From Candidatus Helicobacter avistercoris (lineage in GTDB: Bacteria; Campylobacterota; Campylobacteria; Campylobacterales; Helicobacteraceae), in contig DXDJ01000040.1 in assembly GCA_019115525.1 (NCBI GenBank), positions 1-34,973 on the forward strand: 34,973 nucleotides of DNA, written 5' to 3'. Numbering within the stretch: the stretch's first letter is position 1; every line of letters starts with the position of its first letter. The notes under the pieces were generated by a model. That model was not told where the DNA came from. It searched no databases and saw only the letters and a list, made by a program, of their open reading frames with translations. Of the stretch, positions 15,821 to 26,370 are shown piece after piece. The translations under genes were made by a program, and so were the position numbers.

Positions 15821-17032
15821 CTAACTCCTATAATCTGAATTAATCTCTACATACTTATGCCCCAAATCACACGCATAAGCAGTAAATTCTCCATCACCAA
15901 GCCCCAAATCGCAAGTGATAGAAAAGCTCTCTTTTTTCATCACTTCATACGCCTTTGCCTCAATCTCTGGGGTAAAGCAAATTACTCCTTTTTCATACAC
16001 ACAAACACTGCCTATATAGATACTTAGTTTCTCTTCATCAGCTTCTACTCCACTTGCTCCAATACCTGAGGCAATCCTTCCCCAGTTGGGATCACAGCCA
16101 AAGAGTGCAGTTTTGACTAAGAGTGAATTTGCTAGGGCTTTGCTTGCTTTGATTGCCTCCTCTTCGCTAATCGCTCCTTTGATTCTAAAACTCACCAGCT
16201 TGCTTGCTCCCTCGCCATCTCGCACAATGTCTGTGGCTAGCTTTTTCATCACGATTTCTAGCCCTCTCTCAAAGGCGTCTTTATCATACGCTCCACTCAT
16301 TCCATTAGCAAAGAGAAACACAGAATCATTAGTGCTTGTATCGCCATCTACGCTAATGGCATTAAAGGTAGTTTTTGCCACTTTGCCCAAAAGTTCTTTT
16401 TGATCCTCTTGAGGGATAGAGGCATCTGTTGTGATAAAACAAAGCATCGTTGCCATTGAGGGTTCAATCATTCCAGCTCCCTTGGCCATTGCTCCAATGC
16501 AAAATGAGCTTCCATCTTCAAGCTCGATTCTTAGTGCAATGCTTTTGGAGAAAGAATCTGTGGTTCTAATCGCCTCAGATGCCCTGTTTGCACTCTCTTC
16601 ACTTCTTAAATCCAAATCAAAAAGAGAAAAAGAATTGATTAGTTTTTGAGTATCAAGCCTCACTCCAATCACTCCAGTACTTGAAGCGATAGGATTTTGC
16701 ACTTGAGGGAATCTCTCTTTGAGAGCCTTAAGATACAGCTCTATATCTTCAACCCCAGCCTTTCCTGTAAGTGCGTTGGCATTTTTGGTATTGATAAGCA
16801 CAAAATTACTCTCTTTTCCTTGCACTTTTGCATAATAGTGTTTGATAGGAGAGGCACAAAAACGATTGCTTGTAAAAATCGCTGTTGGAATGCAAGGTTT
16901 TTGCATATAAATAAAAGCAACATCTAGGGCATTGTTTGGCTTAAATCCTGCACTCACACCATCGGCAAAAAACCCCTTTGGGGCACATACTCCACCCTTG
17001 ATTGGAAAAATATCAAATGTTTTCATTTTCAT
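15821..17032 (-). CDS. argJ: Bifunctional ornithine acetyltransferase / N-acetylglutamate synthase
   Basis: ArgJ recycles the acetyl group from N-acetylornithine to glutamate in arginine synthesis and may also make N-acetylglutamate. The precursor cuts itself before Thr195 in [14 protein letters not shown], which becomes the nucleophile. The 403 residues also show the C-terminal [18 protein letters not shown] 17032 overlaps the kch stop; a second ATG at 17026 is possible. H. pylori has no argJ, so this helps separate the host from it. It sits between a K+ channel and an outer-membrane protein, with no other arg gene in view. Confidence 0.95.
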   Translation of the reverse strand: MKMKTFDIFPIKGGVCAPKGFFADGVSAGFKPNNALDVAFIYMQKPCIPTAIFTSNRFCASPIKHYYAKVQGKESNFVLINTKNANALTGKAGVEDIELYLKALKERFPQVQNPIASSTGVIGVRLDTQKLINSFSLFDLDLRSEESANRASEAIRTTDSFSKSIALRIELEDGSSFCIGAMAKGAGMIEPSMATMLCFITTDASIPQEDQKELLGKVAKTTFNAISVDGDTSTNDSVFLFANGMSGAYDKDAFERGLEIVMKKLATDIVRDGEGASKLVSFRIKGAISEEEAIKASKALANSLLVKTALFGCDPNWGRIASGIGASGVEADEEKLSIYIGSVCVYEKGVICFTPEIEAKAYEVMKKESFSITCDLGLGDGEFTAYACDLGHKYVEINSDYRS

Positions 17033-18171
17033 TCGCTTTTTATCCCCTTGAGTTCTTCGGGTTTATTGCGTCTTAAAATCATTCGTTTTGTTTCTCTAAT
17101 GTCTTTTCCTGTCCCTATCATCAAAAGCTTGCATTCACTAGAGATGATCATATCGCCTGAGGGCATTGGGAAATAGGTTCCATCTTTTTGGGTGATACCT
17201 ACAACAGAAACTTTTGCGATAGTTCGGAAGTTTGCATCTTTGAGCTTTTTTAGAACCATCCAGCTGTATTTGGGGACTACAACTTCTTCAAGATCAAGGG
17301 CTGTATCTTTGTTGTATGCAAATTGCTCTAGAAGATTTTCCATATCAGGACGCACAGCCATTGCACTCACTCTTTGAGCCATTAGCTTGGTAGGTGAAAC
17401 CACAGAATTTGCTCCGAGCTTTTTAAGTCGCTCGATGTCTTCTTGAGTGTCTGCACTTGCAATGATATAGTAAGGTCTTCGTGCTAATTCTTTTTCAAAA
17501 AGTCTTACAGACACAATCAGAGCGATATTATCCGCTGAGGTTTTAGAAAAAGTTACAACACCCTTTGCACTTGCAAGATGAGTTCTAAGGATGGCAACAT
17601 CAGTGTGAGGATCGCCCTGAATATAGTAGGGGTATTTGTATTTTTTTGCCTCTTCTTCAAAGTTTGGACTATTATCTACGACAACAAAGGGGATTTGAGA
17701 TTCTCTAAAATGTTTTGAAAGTTCAATCGTGTATTCATTGTGATAGCACACCACATAGTGATTTCTAAGGCGAACAATTTTTTGCACCATTTTTTTCTCC
17801 TTAATAAGGCGGATTAGAGTTCCATTACCAATGATGCTAACCACAGTTGCAACGCTAAAAGCGACAACTCCAGCTCCTGCAAACATAATAATGGTTGTAA
17901 AGATAATCGTAACTGTGCCAAATTCGTTTTCTTTGTAAGAGCCAAATCCTGTATTTGTAAAGGTATAGGCTGTTTGAAAAAAAGCATCAATAAGGCTGTA
18001 ATCCTCAAGCCAAAAGAAGCCTAGAGTTCCAATTAGTAGAAAAATCTGAATAAGAAGAAGGGGGAGGCGAAAGTATTTGAGTTGCTCATAAAGAGCAGAA
18101 CTCAAATCAACATCAGGTTTTTTCTGTTTGTCGTCTCGCCAATGAATTGCTTGTTTAAACTTTCTAAACAA
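17029..18171 (-). CDS. kch: Two-TM potassium channel with RCK domains (HpKchA type)
   Basis: The protein has 380 residues. TM1 is about residues 36-56, the pore helix and filter FTNTGFGSY are about 71-79, TM2 about 86-113, then an RCK (TrkA_N/TrkA_C) ring domain from 139 onward. H. pylori HP0490 (HpKchA), a K+ uptake channel needed for colonisation, lies next to rpmB just as here. Where RCK domains usually have a glycine-rich nucleotide loop, this one reads [12 protein letters not shown], so nucleotide binding is doubtful. The only start in this frame is TTG at 18171, with a stop codon just upstream. The stop overlaps argJ. Confidence 0.88.
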   Translation of the reverse strand: MFRKFKQAIHWRDDKQKKPDVDLSSALYEQLKYFRLPLLLIQIFLLIGTLGFFWLEDYSLIDAFFQTAYTFTNTGFGSYKENEFGTVTIIFTTIIMFAGAGVVAFSVATVVSIIGNGTLIRLIKEKKMVQKIVRLRNHYVVCYHNEYTIELSKHFRESQIPFVVVDNSPNFEEEAKKYKYPYYIQGDPHTDVAILRTHLASAKGVVTFSKTSADNIALIVSVRLFEKELARRPYYIIASADTQEDIERLKKLGANSVVSPTKLMAQRVSAMAVRPDMENLLEQFAYNKDTALDLEEVVVPKYSWMVLKKLKDANFRTIAKVSVVGITQKDGTYFPMPSGDMIISSECKLLMIGTGKDIRETKRMILRRNKPEELKGIKSE

Positions 18172-18188
18172 GGGGATACAAACTCAAT

Positions 18189-18377
18189 TTATGAGCGTTT
18201 TTTCATTGTTCTCAAAGTTGATGCTGCAACTTTGATTCTGACTGTGCTTCCATCCTCAAGGCGAAGTCTTACGCTTCTAAGATTGGGAAGTGAGCGTTTT
18301 TTGTTCTTATTGTTTGCGTGACTTACATTGTTTCCAACCATAGGGCCTTTGCCTGTAAAAAAACATTTTCTTGCCAT
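18189..18377 (-). CDS. rpmB: 50S ribosomal protein L28
   Basis: L28 is a small basic protein of the 50S subunit. The 62 residues begin [20 protein letters not shown] and carry the family's [19 protein letters not shown]-like core (here [19 protein letters not shown]). No CXXC zinc pair is present. It heads the minus-strand group rpmB-kch-argJ-TraF-like, with only 17 bases to kch. A -10 box lies 33 bases upstream. Confidence 0.95.
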   Translation of the reverse strand: MARKCFFTGKGPMVGNNVSHANNKNKKRSLPNLRSVRLRLEDGSTVRIKVAASTLRTMKKRS

Positions 18378-18409
18378 TTCTAAACCTTTTATAGAGAATT
18401 AAACCTGTG

Positions 18410-18415
18410 ATTATA
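18410..18415 (-). promoter_or_regulatory. -10 box for the rpmB group
   Basis: A perfect TATAAT on the minus strand lies 33 bases upstream of the rpmB ATG. It falls between the fqrB stop and rpmB, so this group is probably transcribed separately from alaS-ccoS-fqrB. Confidence 0.6.
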
Positions 18416-18444
18416 TAGTTTTAATGCTAGAAATTTGCCTAAAC

Positions 18445-19392
18445 TTACAATCTTTTTGCGATTTCTTGTGCAATTGTATGTGCATGATTGAGTCCAATTG
18501 CGATTGAGCCCCCACTGCTTAGGGCAATATCTCCTGCTACAAACATTCCTTTGATACTACTCTCGCAGTGCTCATCGACCACTGGAGTATTGCTCTCATC
18601 CAAAGAAAGCTTGCATTTTTGCAAGAAATCAAGAGGAGTCGCTCCACCAATAGCATAGATAGCTCGATCAAAGACTTCTTTGCTTCCATCTGCAAACTCG
18701 ACTCCAACTTTTCCACTCTCATCGCTTAGTCCTACAATATCTACACCAAGCTTTGTTTTGAGTTTTCCACTCTCAATTGCTTTTTTTAATTCTTCTGCAT
18801 TGATTTCATTGATACGAGCAAACTCACTTCTTCGATAATTAAGCGTTGTATCAAAACTGTTGCACAAGTCATAAGCATACTCTACTGCTGAGTTTCCTCC
18901 ACCTACGATAAGCAACTTTTCCCCAGCTTTTACGCTGTTTGCATTGAAATTTACAAAAGAGCGGATTGGAAGTGGGATAGAGTAGCTTGGTTTGTTAGGT
19001 TGCCCCATTTTTCCAATAGCAATAACTACAAATCTTGCCTCATAGCTTTCTCCTCCGCTTGTATGGATAGTGAAAAATTCTCCATTTTTTTGCACGGATT
19101 CAATATCGCTTTTGTATTTGATCTCAAGTGTGTGATTTGCAATCAAGTTGTCAAAAAACTCTAGCGTTCCCTCTTTGTTTCCATCTTTAAAATCAATACT
19201 TCCATTTAGGGCAACTTCTTGACCTTTGTAGTCTTTATCTACTCTTTTTCCCTCTTTGTAGAATTTTCTAATCGTCATAGAATGCTCTTCACCTTTTTCA
19301 AAAAGAGTGATGTTTTTTACTCCTAGTTTTTGAGCCTCAATCGCTGTGGCAATTCCAGTTGTTCCTGCACCAATAATGGCTAAATCAATCAT
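18445..19392 (-). CDS. fqrB: Flavodoxin:quinone reductase FqrB-like (thioredoxin-reductase fold, no CXXC)
   Basis: The 315-residue flavoprotein has the FAD loop IIGAGTTGIATA (7-18), the NADP loop IVGGGNSAVEYAY (162-174) and the C-terminal GMFVAGDIALSSGGSIA. The redox CXXC of true thioredoxin reductases is missing. This matches H. pylori HP1164 / C. jejuni Cj0559 (FqrB), which passes electrons between flavodoxin and NADP and so links pyruvate oxidation to NADPH. The start overlaps the ccoS stop by 8 bases with a GGAGAAAAA site. Alternative: a bacillithiol-type or ferredoxin-NADP reductase of the same fold. Confidence 0.85.
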   Translation of the reverse strand: MIDLAIIGAGTTGIATAIEAQKLGVKNITLFEKGEEHSMTIRKFYKEGKRVDKDYKGQEVALNGSIDFKDGNKEGTLEFFDNLIANHTLEIKYKSDIESVQKNGEFFTIHTSGGESYEARFVVIAIGKMGQPNKPSYSIPLPIRSFVNFNANSVKAGEKLLIVGGGNSAVEYAYDLCNSFDTTLNYRRSEFARINEINAEELKKAIESGKLKTKLGVDIVGLSDESGKVGVEFADGSKEVFDRAIYAIGGATPLDFLQKCKLSLDESNTPVVDEHCESSIKGMFVAGDIALSSGGSIAIGLNHAHTIAQEIAKRL

Positions 19393-19588
19393 TTTTTTCT
19401 CCTTTTAGTTTTTCTTCTTTTTCTTTTGCAAGACGTAAATCTTCTACACTATCGTATAGCACGCCTTGCATCATTTTCTTTTCATCATCAAATTGATGGT
19501 TTTTTATCCCCCAAATGAAGGCAATCAATCCGATAAACCCCAAAAGCAAGGAAATATAAAGCATTACACCTACAATCCCTACGTTCAT
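19385..19588 (-). CDS. ccoS: cbb3 oxidase assembly protein CcoS
   Basis: CcoS is a small membrane protein needed to fit cofactors into the cbb3 cytochrome oxidase, the terminal oxidase of microaerophiles. The 67 residues show the membrane segment (about 7-28), then WGIKNHQFDDEKKMMQGVLY, which is the family signature, and a charged tail. AAGG lies before the ATG, 4 bases after the alaS stop. The end overlaps fqrB by 8 bases. The core oxidase genes are elsewhere. Confidence 0.88.
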   Translation of the reverse strand: MNVGIVGVMLYISLLLGFIGLIAFIWGIKNHQFDDEKKMMQGVLYDSVEDLRLAKEKEEKLKGEKND

Positions 19589-19592
19589 TGCC

Positions 19593-22145
19593 TTATCCTA
19601 TAATATTTTGACTAACATATAGTCTTGCCTTTTGTAGGGCTTCAGCAATCTTGCTCGCATCCTTTCCTCCAGCTGTGGCAAAATCATCTCTTCCTCCGCC
19701 GTTGCCTCCTAAGATTTGAGCAATCTCTTTTACCCATGCTCCAGCTTTAAGTGGTGCGTTTTTAACTCCTGCAGATAGTGTAATCTTTCCATCAGTATTA
19801 CTAATAAGCAAGACTACAACTTTATCGTATTTATTTTTAAGATTGTCAATCATTTCTTTACTTTCACCTTGAACTTCAGAAATAATGACTTTAACCCCTC
19901 TAATTTCTTCGACACTCAAATCGCTTGAATTGCTAGAGAGTTTTTTGATCTTCTCTTTTAACTCTTTGTTTTGTTCTTGAAGTTTTGAGATAGAGGCTAG
20001 TAGATCTTGAGCTTTTAGCATTTCTTTTGCTTCTTGAAGTGTAGTGAGAGTTTTGAGTGCATACTCATATCCAGCCTTCCCACATACTGCCTCAATCCTT
20101 CTAACTCCACTGCTAACTCCACTTTCTTTGAGGATAAAAAAGTTTCCAATCATTCCAATATCTTGGATATGAAGCCCACCGCACAACTCACAGCTATGCT
20201 CTCCAAAGCTCACCACCCTTACCCTATCACCATATTTTTCTCCAAAAAGTGCCATAGCCCCCTTTGCCTTTGCCTCTTCAATACTCATCTCAACAATTTC
20301 TGCCTTGAGAGTTTGAGTAATAAGAGCATTCACACGCTTTTCAATCTCTACAATCTCTTCACTACTTAGTGCTTTAGGATAGCTAAAGTCAAATCTCAAG
20401 CGATTTTCCTCTACCAAGCTTCCTGCCTGAGTTACTTCCTCGCCCAAGACTTCACGCAAAATCGCATGGAGAAGATGAGTGGCTGAGTGGTGTTTGCGAA
20501 TCTCAATTTGACGCAAGAGATCTACTTTTGCCTCTATTTCTTGATGAGTTTTAAGTGGGGTAAGTGCAATAACCTTGCAAACTTCTTTTCCAAAGAAATT
20601 GCGAGTGTCTTTCACTTCTGCAATCAGTTTTTCTCCATCATAAAGCCATCCGCTATCCCCCACAGCTCCTCCACCTTGAGCATAGAAAGGATTTTTCTCT
20701 AGCATTGCATACCCCTCACCCTCTAGACTTGCCACTTCAATCCCCTCAGCATTAAAAAGGATCGCAATCTTACTTTTGGCATTTAAGACTTCACTTCTGC
20801 TTAGACTTTCTTGAGGAAGTGTCGCTACCTTTCCTAGCTCCCCACCATTGATCTCATCCCCACTTCCTTTCCACGAAGCCTTTGCCAACTCTCTTTGCTT
20901 TTGCATACAGGATTCAAACTCAGAGATATCTACTTCAATTCCGCTATCTTTTAGCATATCTTGTGTGAGATCAAGAGGGAATCCATAAGTGTCATAAAGC
21001 TTGAATGCAATCTCTCCGCTAAAGATTTTTGAAGTGTTTTCTAGCTCTTTTTTGAAAAGACTCATTCCAGTTTCAAGTGTTTCAAAAAATCTTTGTTCTT
21101 CATTTTTGCACTGAGAGCTAATAAGAGATTTTTTCTCCAAAAGATAAGGATAGACATCTCCCATCATCTCGCACACTTTCTCAACTACCTCAAAAAGAAA
21201 TGCCCTCTTAAGCCCTAGCAAATACCCATGTCGCACCGCTCTTCGCAAGATTCGACGTAAGACATAACCACGCCCCTCTTTATCAAAATGCACGCCCTGA
21301 GCCAGTAAAAATGCCACAGATCTTGCGTGATCAGCAATTACTCGATAGCTCGCTCCACTCTCATACACATAAGGTTTTCCACAAAGCTCTTCTACTTTTT
21401 TGATCAAAGGCATAAAAATTGAGCTATCAAAGTTACTTCTTTTTCCCTCTAGTAACGCCACTACACGCTCTAGTCCCATTCCTGTATCAATACTTGGCTT
21501 AGGAAGTGGAGTGAGCACTCCATCCTCGCTTCTCTCATATTGCATAAATACAAGATTCCAAATCTCTAAGAATCGATCTCCATCTCCCCCAAAATAATCT
21601 TCATCACCATTGAAATACTCTTCCCCCTGATCGACAAAAATCTCACTGCAAGGCCCACAAGGACCAGTATCGCCCATTTGCCAGAAATTATCTTTATCCC
21701 CTAAGCGTTTAATCCTACTTGGATCAATATGGGCAGACCATAGCTCAAAAGCTTCATCATCGCTTTCATGCACCGTTACATAAAGCACATCTTTGCTAAA
21801 GCCCAAAACCTCTGTGACAAATTCCCACGCATAAGCGATGGCTTGCTTCTTAAAATAATCTCCAAAGCTAAAATTCCCCAGCATTTCAAAAAGCGTATGG
21901 TGGCGTGCAGTGTAACCTACATTTTCTAAGTCATTGTGCTTCCCACCAGCACGGATACAGAGTTGAGAGCTTGTCGCTCTTGGGGTAGAAGGTGCAGGGA
22001 CTTTTCCTGTAAAAATATCTTTAAACTGCACCATTCCTGCATTGGTAAAAAGAAGTGTAGGATCATCGGGCACTAGAGGCATACTAGAGTAGATTTGATG
22101 TCCTTTTGAAGCGAAAAATTCTAAATATTTTGAACGCACATCCAT
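19593..22145 (-). CDS. alaS: Alanyl-tRNA synthetase
   Basis: AlaS charges tRNA-Ala and edits mistakes. The 850 residues, close to the bacterial norm, start with the class II catalytic core ([47 protein letters not shown]). The editing domain has both zinc motifs, HHSATHLLH and CELCGGLH. The C-terminal end is the C-Ala region with glycine-rich [20 protein letters not shown] precedes the ATG. It is the first gene of the minus-strand group with ccoS and fqrB. Confidence 0.98.
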   Translation of the reverse strand: MDVRSKYLEFFASKGHQIYSSMPLVPDDPTLLFTNAGMVQFKDIFTGKVPAPSTPRATSSQLCIRAGGKHNDLENVGYTARHHTLFEMLGNFSFGDYFKKQAIAYAWEFVTEVLGFSKDVLYVTVHESDDEAFELWSAHIDPSRIKRLGDKDNFWQMGDTGPCGPCSEIFVDQGEEYFNGDEDYFGGDGDRFLEIWNLVFMQYERSEDGVLTPLPKPSIDTGMGLERVVALLEGKRSNFDSSIFMPLIKKVEELCGKPYVYESGASYRVIADHARSVAFLLAQGVHFDKEGRGYVLRRILRRAVRHGYLLGLKRAFLFEVVEKVCEMMGDVYPYLLEKKSLISSQCKNEEQRFFETLETGMSLFKKELENTSKIFSGEIAFKLYDTYGFPLDLTQDMLKDSGIEVDISEFESCMQKQRELAKASWKGSGDEINGGELGKVATLPQESLSRSEVLNAKSKIAILFNAEGIEVASLEGEGYAMLEKNPFYAQGGGAVGDSGWLYDGEKLIAEVKDTRNFFGKEVCKVIALTPLKTHQEIEAKVDLLRQIEIRKHHSATHLLHAILREVLGEEVTQAGSLVEENRLRFDFSYPKALSSEEIVEIEKRVNALITQTLKAEIVEMSIEEAKAKGAMALFGEKYGDRVRVVSFGEHSCELCGGLHIQDIGMIGNFFILKESGVSSGVRRIEAVCGKAGYEYALKTLTTLQEAKEMLKAQDLLASISKLQEQNKELKEKIKKLSSNSSDLSVEEIRGVKVIISEVQGESKEMIDNLKNKYDKVVVLLISNTDGKITLSAGVKNAPLKAGAWVKEIAQILGGNGGGRDDFATAGGKDASKIAEALQKARLYVSQNIIG

Positions 22146-22175
22146 TTTGGCTTTCCTTATTTGAGTTTTTGTGTA

Positions 22176-22184
22176 ATTTTAGCA
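22176..22184 (-). promoter_or_regulatory. Extended -10 promoter for alaS
   Basis: On the minus strand TGC followed by TAAAAT forms an extended -10 about 30 bases before the alaS start. Confidence 0.5.
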
Positions 22185-22480
22185 AACCTAGCCTTGCAAT
22201 AAAAAATCATTGATTATAAAACCTCAATCTCTTAAAAAATACAGCATTTTAAAAAAGTAAAAAAATCGTTATTTAATTATGATTAAGACAATTTTTATTT
22301 TTCAAAAAATTACATAAAAAAATCCGAAATTTCCAACCATTTTACTATTTTTAGACATAAAAATTAAAAAACTAAGTATTTAAGTGTTACTTTATGTAAT
22401 ATAGATTCTTTTAGATATGCTTATAGAGAGAATTGTTTTGCTTTTTCTTTAAAAATGTTCTAAATTTTCAAAACATTTTT
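22185..22480 (+). promoter_or_regulatory. AT-rich regulatory gap before the MFS operon, with inverted repeat
   Basis: Nearly 300 bases of very AT-rich sequence hold no ORF I can support. A -10-like TAATAT lies at 22397-22402. A perfect 9-bp inverted repeat, AAAAATGTT (22451-22459) and AACATTTTT (22472-22480) around 12 bases, sits 5 bases before the ribosome site of the MFS gene. It could be an operator or a leader hairpin controlling the transporter operon. The length of the gap is unusual for this compact genome and fits a regulated promoter. Confidence 0.45.
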
Positions 22481-22497
22481 TGTACAAAGGAGGCACA

Positions 22498-23772
22498 ATG
22501 AGTGCAAAACCCATTAGATGGTTTACTTTTATAGTACTAGTGATTGGAGCAGGAACGGTGTTTAAGCTCTCTTCACTCAAGGATGCGTTTTATGTTCCTA
22601 TGCAGGAATTTATGAGCTTGAGCAATACACAAATCGGTGTGGCTCTCTCTGTGTATGGAATGGTGCAAACCATAGGAAACTTTGCCTCTATCTATATCGC
22701 AGATAGATTCTCAAAGAAGATTCTTATTCCATTCTCTTTGGTTTGTGTAGGTCTTGTTGGGATTTATATCTCCACTTTCCCTTCTTATTATGGGATTTTA
22801 GTCGCTTGGGGGCTTTTGGCTCTCTTTGGCGAAGTGGTATATTGGCCTGTATTACTCAAATCCATTCGATTGCTAGGAGATTCCACTCAACAAGGAAGAC
22901 TCTTTGGTTTCTTGGAAGCTGGAAGAGGGGTAGTCGATACTATCGTTGCTTTTTCTGCTCTTGGAATCTTTATGCTTTTGGGTGAGGGAGAGGCTGGACT
23001 TAAGAGCTCAATTTGGTTTTATTCAGCCTGTGTGATTGTTGCTGGAATTTTGGCTTATTTCCTCCTTGAAGATGATGAGATTAGAACAACAGATAAGCAA
23101 GGGCACACTATCAGTAAAAATCAGGCAGCTTGGCAAGGCGTGATTCAAGCAATTAAAACTCCTGAGATCTGGGTTGTATCTATGACTATTTTTACAATCT
23201 ATTCTGTTTATTGTGGTTTGACTTATTTTATTCCATTCCTCAAAGACATCTATGGAATGCCTGTGGCACTTGTAGGAGCGTATGGAATCATCAATCAATA
23301 CACTCTAAAGCTTGTGGGTGGGCCAATTGGTGGGTATCTAGCAGATAAGAAATTCCACTCTTCAGCCAGATATCTAAGATTTGCCCTCATTTTGGCAGCA
23401 ATTTCAATCACAATCTTTATCTTTATGCCTCACAGTAGCCTAAATATCTATTTTGGTATGGTTCTAACTCTTGGTTTTGCAGCTTTGGTCTTCACAATGA
23501 GAGCGACATTTTTTGCTCCTGTTGATGAGATTGAGATGCCAAGAGAGATTAGTGGAGCAGCGATGAGTATTGCATGTATCTTTGGATACTCTCCTCAGCT
23601 TTTTTGTTTTGCACTTTATGGATATATGATTGATACTTACAAAGGGATTTTGGGATATAAAATCGTCTTTGGGATTATGGGATGTTTCGCACTTCTTGGA
23701 GTAGGAGTCACAACTTATCTTATCAAGATGATTCAAAGAAAGAAAGTAATTCATCAAACACAAGGAGCATAG
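22498..23772 (+). CDS. Major facilitator superfamily transporter
   Basis: The 424-residue protein has 12 predicted membrane segments and the cytoplasmic loop after segment 2 reads ADRFSKK, a form of the MFS motif A; the similar GGYLADKK occurs in the second half. AGGAGG at 22488-22493 supports the ATG at 22498 over an in-frame TTG at 22480. One base separates it from the next gene, a sugar isomerase/epimerase-like enzyme, so the substrate may be a sugar or sugar acid. Symporter or antiporter type cannot be told from the sequence. The operon is divergent from alaS. Confidence 0.85.
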   Translation: MSAKPIRWFTFIVLVIGAGTVFKLSSLKDAFYVPMQEFMSLSNTQIGVALSVYGMVQTIGNFASIYIADRFSKKILIPFSLVCVGLVGIYISTFPSYYGILVAWGLLALFGEVVYWPVLLKSIRLLGDSTQQGRLFGFLEAGRGVVDTIVAFSALGIFMLLGEGEAGLKSSIWFYSACVIVAGILAYFLLEDDEIRTTDKQGHTISKNQAAWQGVIQAIKTPEIWVVSMTIFTIYSVYCGLTYFIPFLKDIYGMPVALVGAYGIINQYTLKLVGGPIGGYLADKKFHSSARYLRFALILAAISITIFIFMPHSSLNIYFGMVLTLGFAALVFTMRATFFAPVDEIEMPREISGAAMSIACIFGYSPQLFCFALYGYMIDTYKGILGYKIVFGIMGCFALLGVGVTTYLIKMIQRKKVIHQTQGA

Positions 23773-23773
23773 A

Positions 23774-24784
23774 ATGAAAATCGGACTTGAAACAGAGAGT
23801 ATGCATCTATGGTTTCAAAACCAAAGAATGGATATTTTAGGCTTTATCGACTTTGCATATGAGCTTAAATGTGATGGGGTAATGATAAATATTATCAAAG
23901 ATTTTGGACTTGATGAAGAATGGGGATGCTTGGGAAGCGATGAGCCTTCCCACTTGCAAAAAATCAAGCAAAAGCTTGATGAGTATGGGATGTATTGTGA
24001 GATTGATGCAAAGGGATTTGAATATGCAAAGTTTGAAAAAATTGTCGAAGTCTGCAAGGCTTTGGATGCAAAAATCATCCGCTCTTATGTGCCACTCACA
24101 GACATCACAAAAAAGGTCAAATCCGCAAGTGATGGGGCTTATGATGATTCAAAGATTGATGCATATTTCAACAAAGATGAGTTTTTAGAGAGTAGTGAAA
24201 AAATCAAAGCTCTTATCCCCTTGCTTGAGCAAAATGATCTTAAACTCGCTATTGAAAACCACGAATACCAAACAAGTGAAGATTTGCTTGATTTGCTAAA
24301 GCTCATCAAGCACCCAAATATTGGATTTCTCTATGATTTTGGAAACTCAATGATGGCTTATGAAGATCCAATCAAGGCTTGTAAAAATATGGCACCTTAT
24401 ACTTTTAGCACTCATTGCAAGGATCACATTGTTTTTCATGAAGAGGGAGTAGACTATGTCTGTGGCGTGCCATTAGGAGAGGGAAATGTGGAGATTAAAC
24501 ACTCAATTGAAATTCTAAAATCTCATGGATTGGGGCACCTCAATGTTGAACAATGCTTCCCATACTGTGCAACTTTTAAGAGAAAAGAAGGGACAGGTGG
24601 GGTATATAAGCTAGGAGAAGGAGTATTTAAGCTAGAAGAAAAACTTTTTGAAGAGCTTAAGGCAATGCAGTATTACTATCCTCAAGAAGTTTCAGAAGAA
24701 GCTTTAGAAAAACTTCTCAAGCTTCAAAGAGAGGGTTGTATTAAGAGTGTGAAATATCTAAGAGAAATTGTAGATTCTCTTTAG
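23774..24784 (+). CDS. Sugar isomerase/epimerase-like TIM-barrel protein
   Basis: This 336-residue protein has the xylose-isomerase/AP-endonuclease-2 type TIM barrel. The four likely metal ligands are present at strand ends: Glu161 (LAIENHEY), Asp188 (FLYDFGNS), His214 (FSTHCKDH) and Glu259 (LNVEQCFP). Enzymes of this fold isomerise or epimerise sugars and ketoses, or act as dehydratases, with a divalent metal. It is co-transcribed with the MFS transporter one base upstream, which suggests uptake and first step of breakdown of one compound, not identified. The end overlaps the convergent gpmI gene by 4 bases. Confidence 0.85.
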   Translation: MKIGLETESMHLWFQNQRMDILGFIDFAYELKCDGVMINIIKDFGLDEEWGCLGSDEPSHLQKIKQKLDEYGMYCEIDAKGFEYAKFEKIVEVCKALDAKIIRSYVPLTDITKKVKSASDGAYDDSKIDAYFNKDEFLESSEKIKALIPLLEQNDLKLAIENHEYQTSEDLLDLLKLIKHPNIGFLYDFGNSMMAYEDPIKACKNMAPYTFSTHCKDHIVFHEEGVDYVCGVPLGEGNVEIKHSIEILKSHGLGHLNVEQCFPYCATFKRKEGTGGVYKLGEGVFKLEEKLFEELKAMQYYYPQEVSEEALEKLLKLQREGCIKSVKYLREIVDSL

Positions 24785-26271
24785 AATAACGCCTCTTGCA
24801 TTTCAGGGGGAATAGGGAGATTTAAGAGTTTGAGGATTGTGGGTGCAACATTGGCTAGGGTTCCATTGTTGAGTTTTTTTACCCTTTTATCCATTACAAA
24901 ACACCAAACATCACCTATGGTGTGATTGGTGAGGGTATTTCCATCCTCATCTTTCATCTCTTCGCAGTTTCCATGATCGCTTGTAAGCACGACAGAATAT
25001 CCTTCTTCTTTGGCACACTCTAAGATTTTGCCTATCTGACTATCTACGCACTCAACAGCCTTGATCCCAGCTTCAAAATCTCCAGTATGTCCTACCATAT
25101 CCCCATTTGCAAAATTAACTACAATGAAGTCAAAACCTTTTTTTATACTCTTTTTTACAGCATCTGCAACTTTTTGTGCACTCATTTGAGGGCAGAGATC
25201 ATAAGTAGCAACTTTGGGACTAGGGATCAAAATACGCTCCTCTCCCTCACAGCTCTCCTCAACACCACCATTGAAAAAAAATGTAACATGGGCATATTTT
25301 TCGGTTTCTGCAATATGGACTTGCTTTAGAGAGTGTTGTGAGAGAACTTGGGGGAGGGTATTGTGGATTTTTTCTTTGGGGAATAGGGTGGGGAGCGGAA
25401 GGTTTTCATCATAAGGAGTAAAGCAGAGCAAAAAGAGTGAATCTAGAGGCTTTTTTGGGAAATGAGCAAAATCCTTGCTTCCAAAAACATAGCTTAGCTC
25501 ACGCATTCTATCTGCACGAAAATTCCAAAACACAATCCCATCATTCTCACCTACCCCTTGATAATCCCCAAATGAGCAAGGGAGAATAAACTCATCGCTA
25601 ATATTTTGGCAGTATTGATTATGGATGTATTCTTTGATATTTTTTTGTTTTGGTTTTGCAAAACTCATAGCATCATAAGCCTTTTGTATGCGATCCCAAC
25701 GATTATCTCTATCCATAGCATAGTATCGTCCGCAGAGTGAGGCGATTTGTATCTGAGAGTCTAAAAGAGGGGAGAGTATATCAAGGTATTTTTCTACACT
25801 TTGTGGAGCAACATCTCTGCCATCAGCGATGAGGTGTAGCCAGATGGGGCGATTTGATGGTTTGAGTGCTTGGATGAGAAGCAGAAGATGAGAGAGGTGA
25901 GAGTGAACGCCTCCATCGCTTATTAGACCAACAAGATGGATTTGAGGACAAAGAAAAAGAGTTTGAAAATATTGATGTGAGAAAAAATCTTGATTTTTGA
26001 GGGCGTGAGAGATTTTGAGCAGATCTTGATAGATGATTCTTCCGCTTCCTAAAGTGATATGCCCCACCTCGGAGTTTCCCATTTGTCCATCAGGCAGTCC
26101 CACCTTTTGACCATAAGTGCAAAGTAGAGAGTGTGGAATGTTTGCAAAAAGCCAGTCATAAGTGGGAGTTTTTGCATGAAAAAAAGCATTGTATCGAGTC
26201 TTCTCAGAGTGTCCGATCCCATCTGTGATGATCAAAAGAGCCTTGGGTGTATTGTTTGGGTTTTGTTGCAT
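24781..26271 (-). CDS. gpmI: 2,3-bisphosphoglycerate-independent phosphoglycerate mutase
   Basis: GpmI interconverts 3- and 2-phosphoglycerate using two Mn2+ and a phosphoserine. The 496-residue protein has the first metal aspartate in ITDGIG, the nucleophile Ser67 in GQMGNSEVGH, the HLIADGRDV loop, and the second metal site in VNFANGDMVGHTGD and TSDHGNCEEM. Length is normal. The start is the ATG at 26271, with AAGGAAAAA upstream. It is divergent from fliK, and its 3' end overlaps the isomerase gene by 4 bases. Confidence 0.97.
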   Translation of the reverse strand: MQQNPNNTPKALLIITDGIGHSEKTRYNAFFHAKTPTYDWLFANIPHSLLCTYGQKVGLPDGQMGNSEVGHITLGSGRIIYQDLLKISHALKNQDFFSHQYFQTLFLCPQIHLVGLISDGGVHSHLSHLLLLIQALKPSNRPIWLHLIADGRDVAPQSVEKYLDILSPLLDSQIQIASLCGRYYAMDRDNRWDRIQKAYDAMSFAKPKQKNIKEYIHNQYCQNISDEFILPCSFGDYQGVGENDGIVFWNFRADRMRELSYVFGSKDFAHFPKKPLDSLFLLCFTPYDENLPLPTLFPKEKIHNTLPQVLSQHSLKQVHIAETEKYAHVTFFFNGGVEESCEGEERILIPSPKVATYDLCPQMSAQKVADAVKKSIKKGFDFIVVNFANGDMVGHTGDFEAGIKAVECVDSQIGKILECAKEEGYSVVLTSDHGNCEEMKDEDGNTLTNHTIGDVWCFVMDKRVKKLNNGTLANVAPTILKLLNLPIPPEMQEALF

Positions 26272-26370
26272 TGTTTTTCCTTAGAGCAAAAGCTTTGAAG
26301 CATTGTAGAGTTTTTTGTGTTTGCTGAAGAGTTTTCTTATACAAAAATAGAGAAGCAGGAGGAAAAGATA

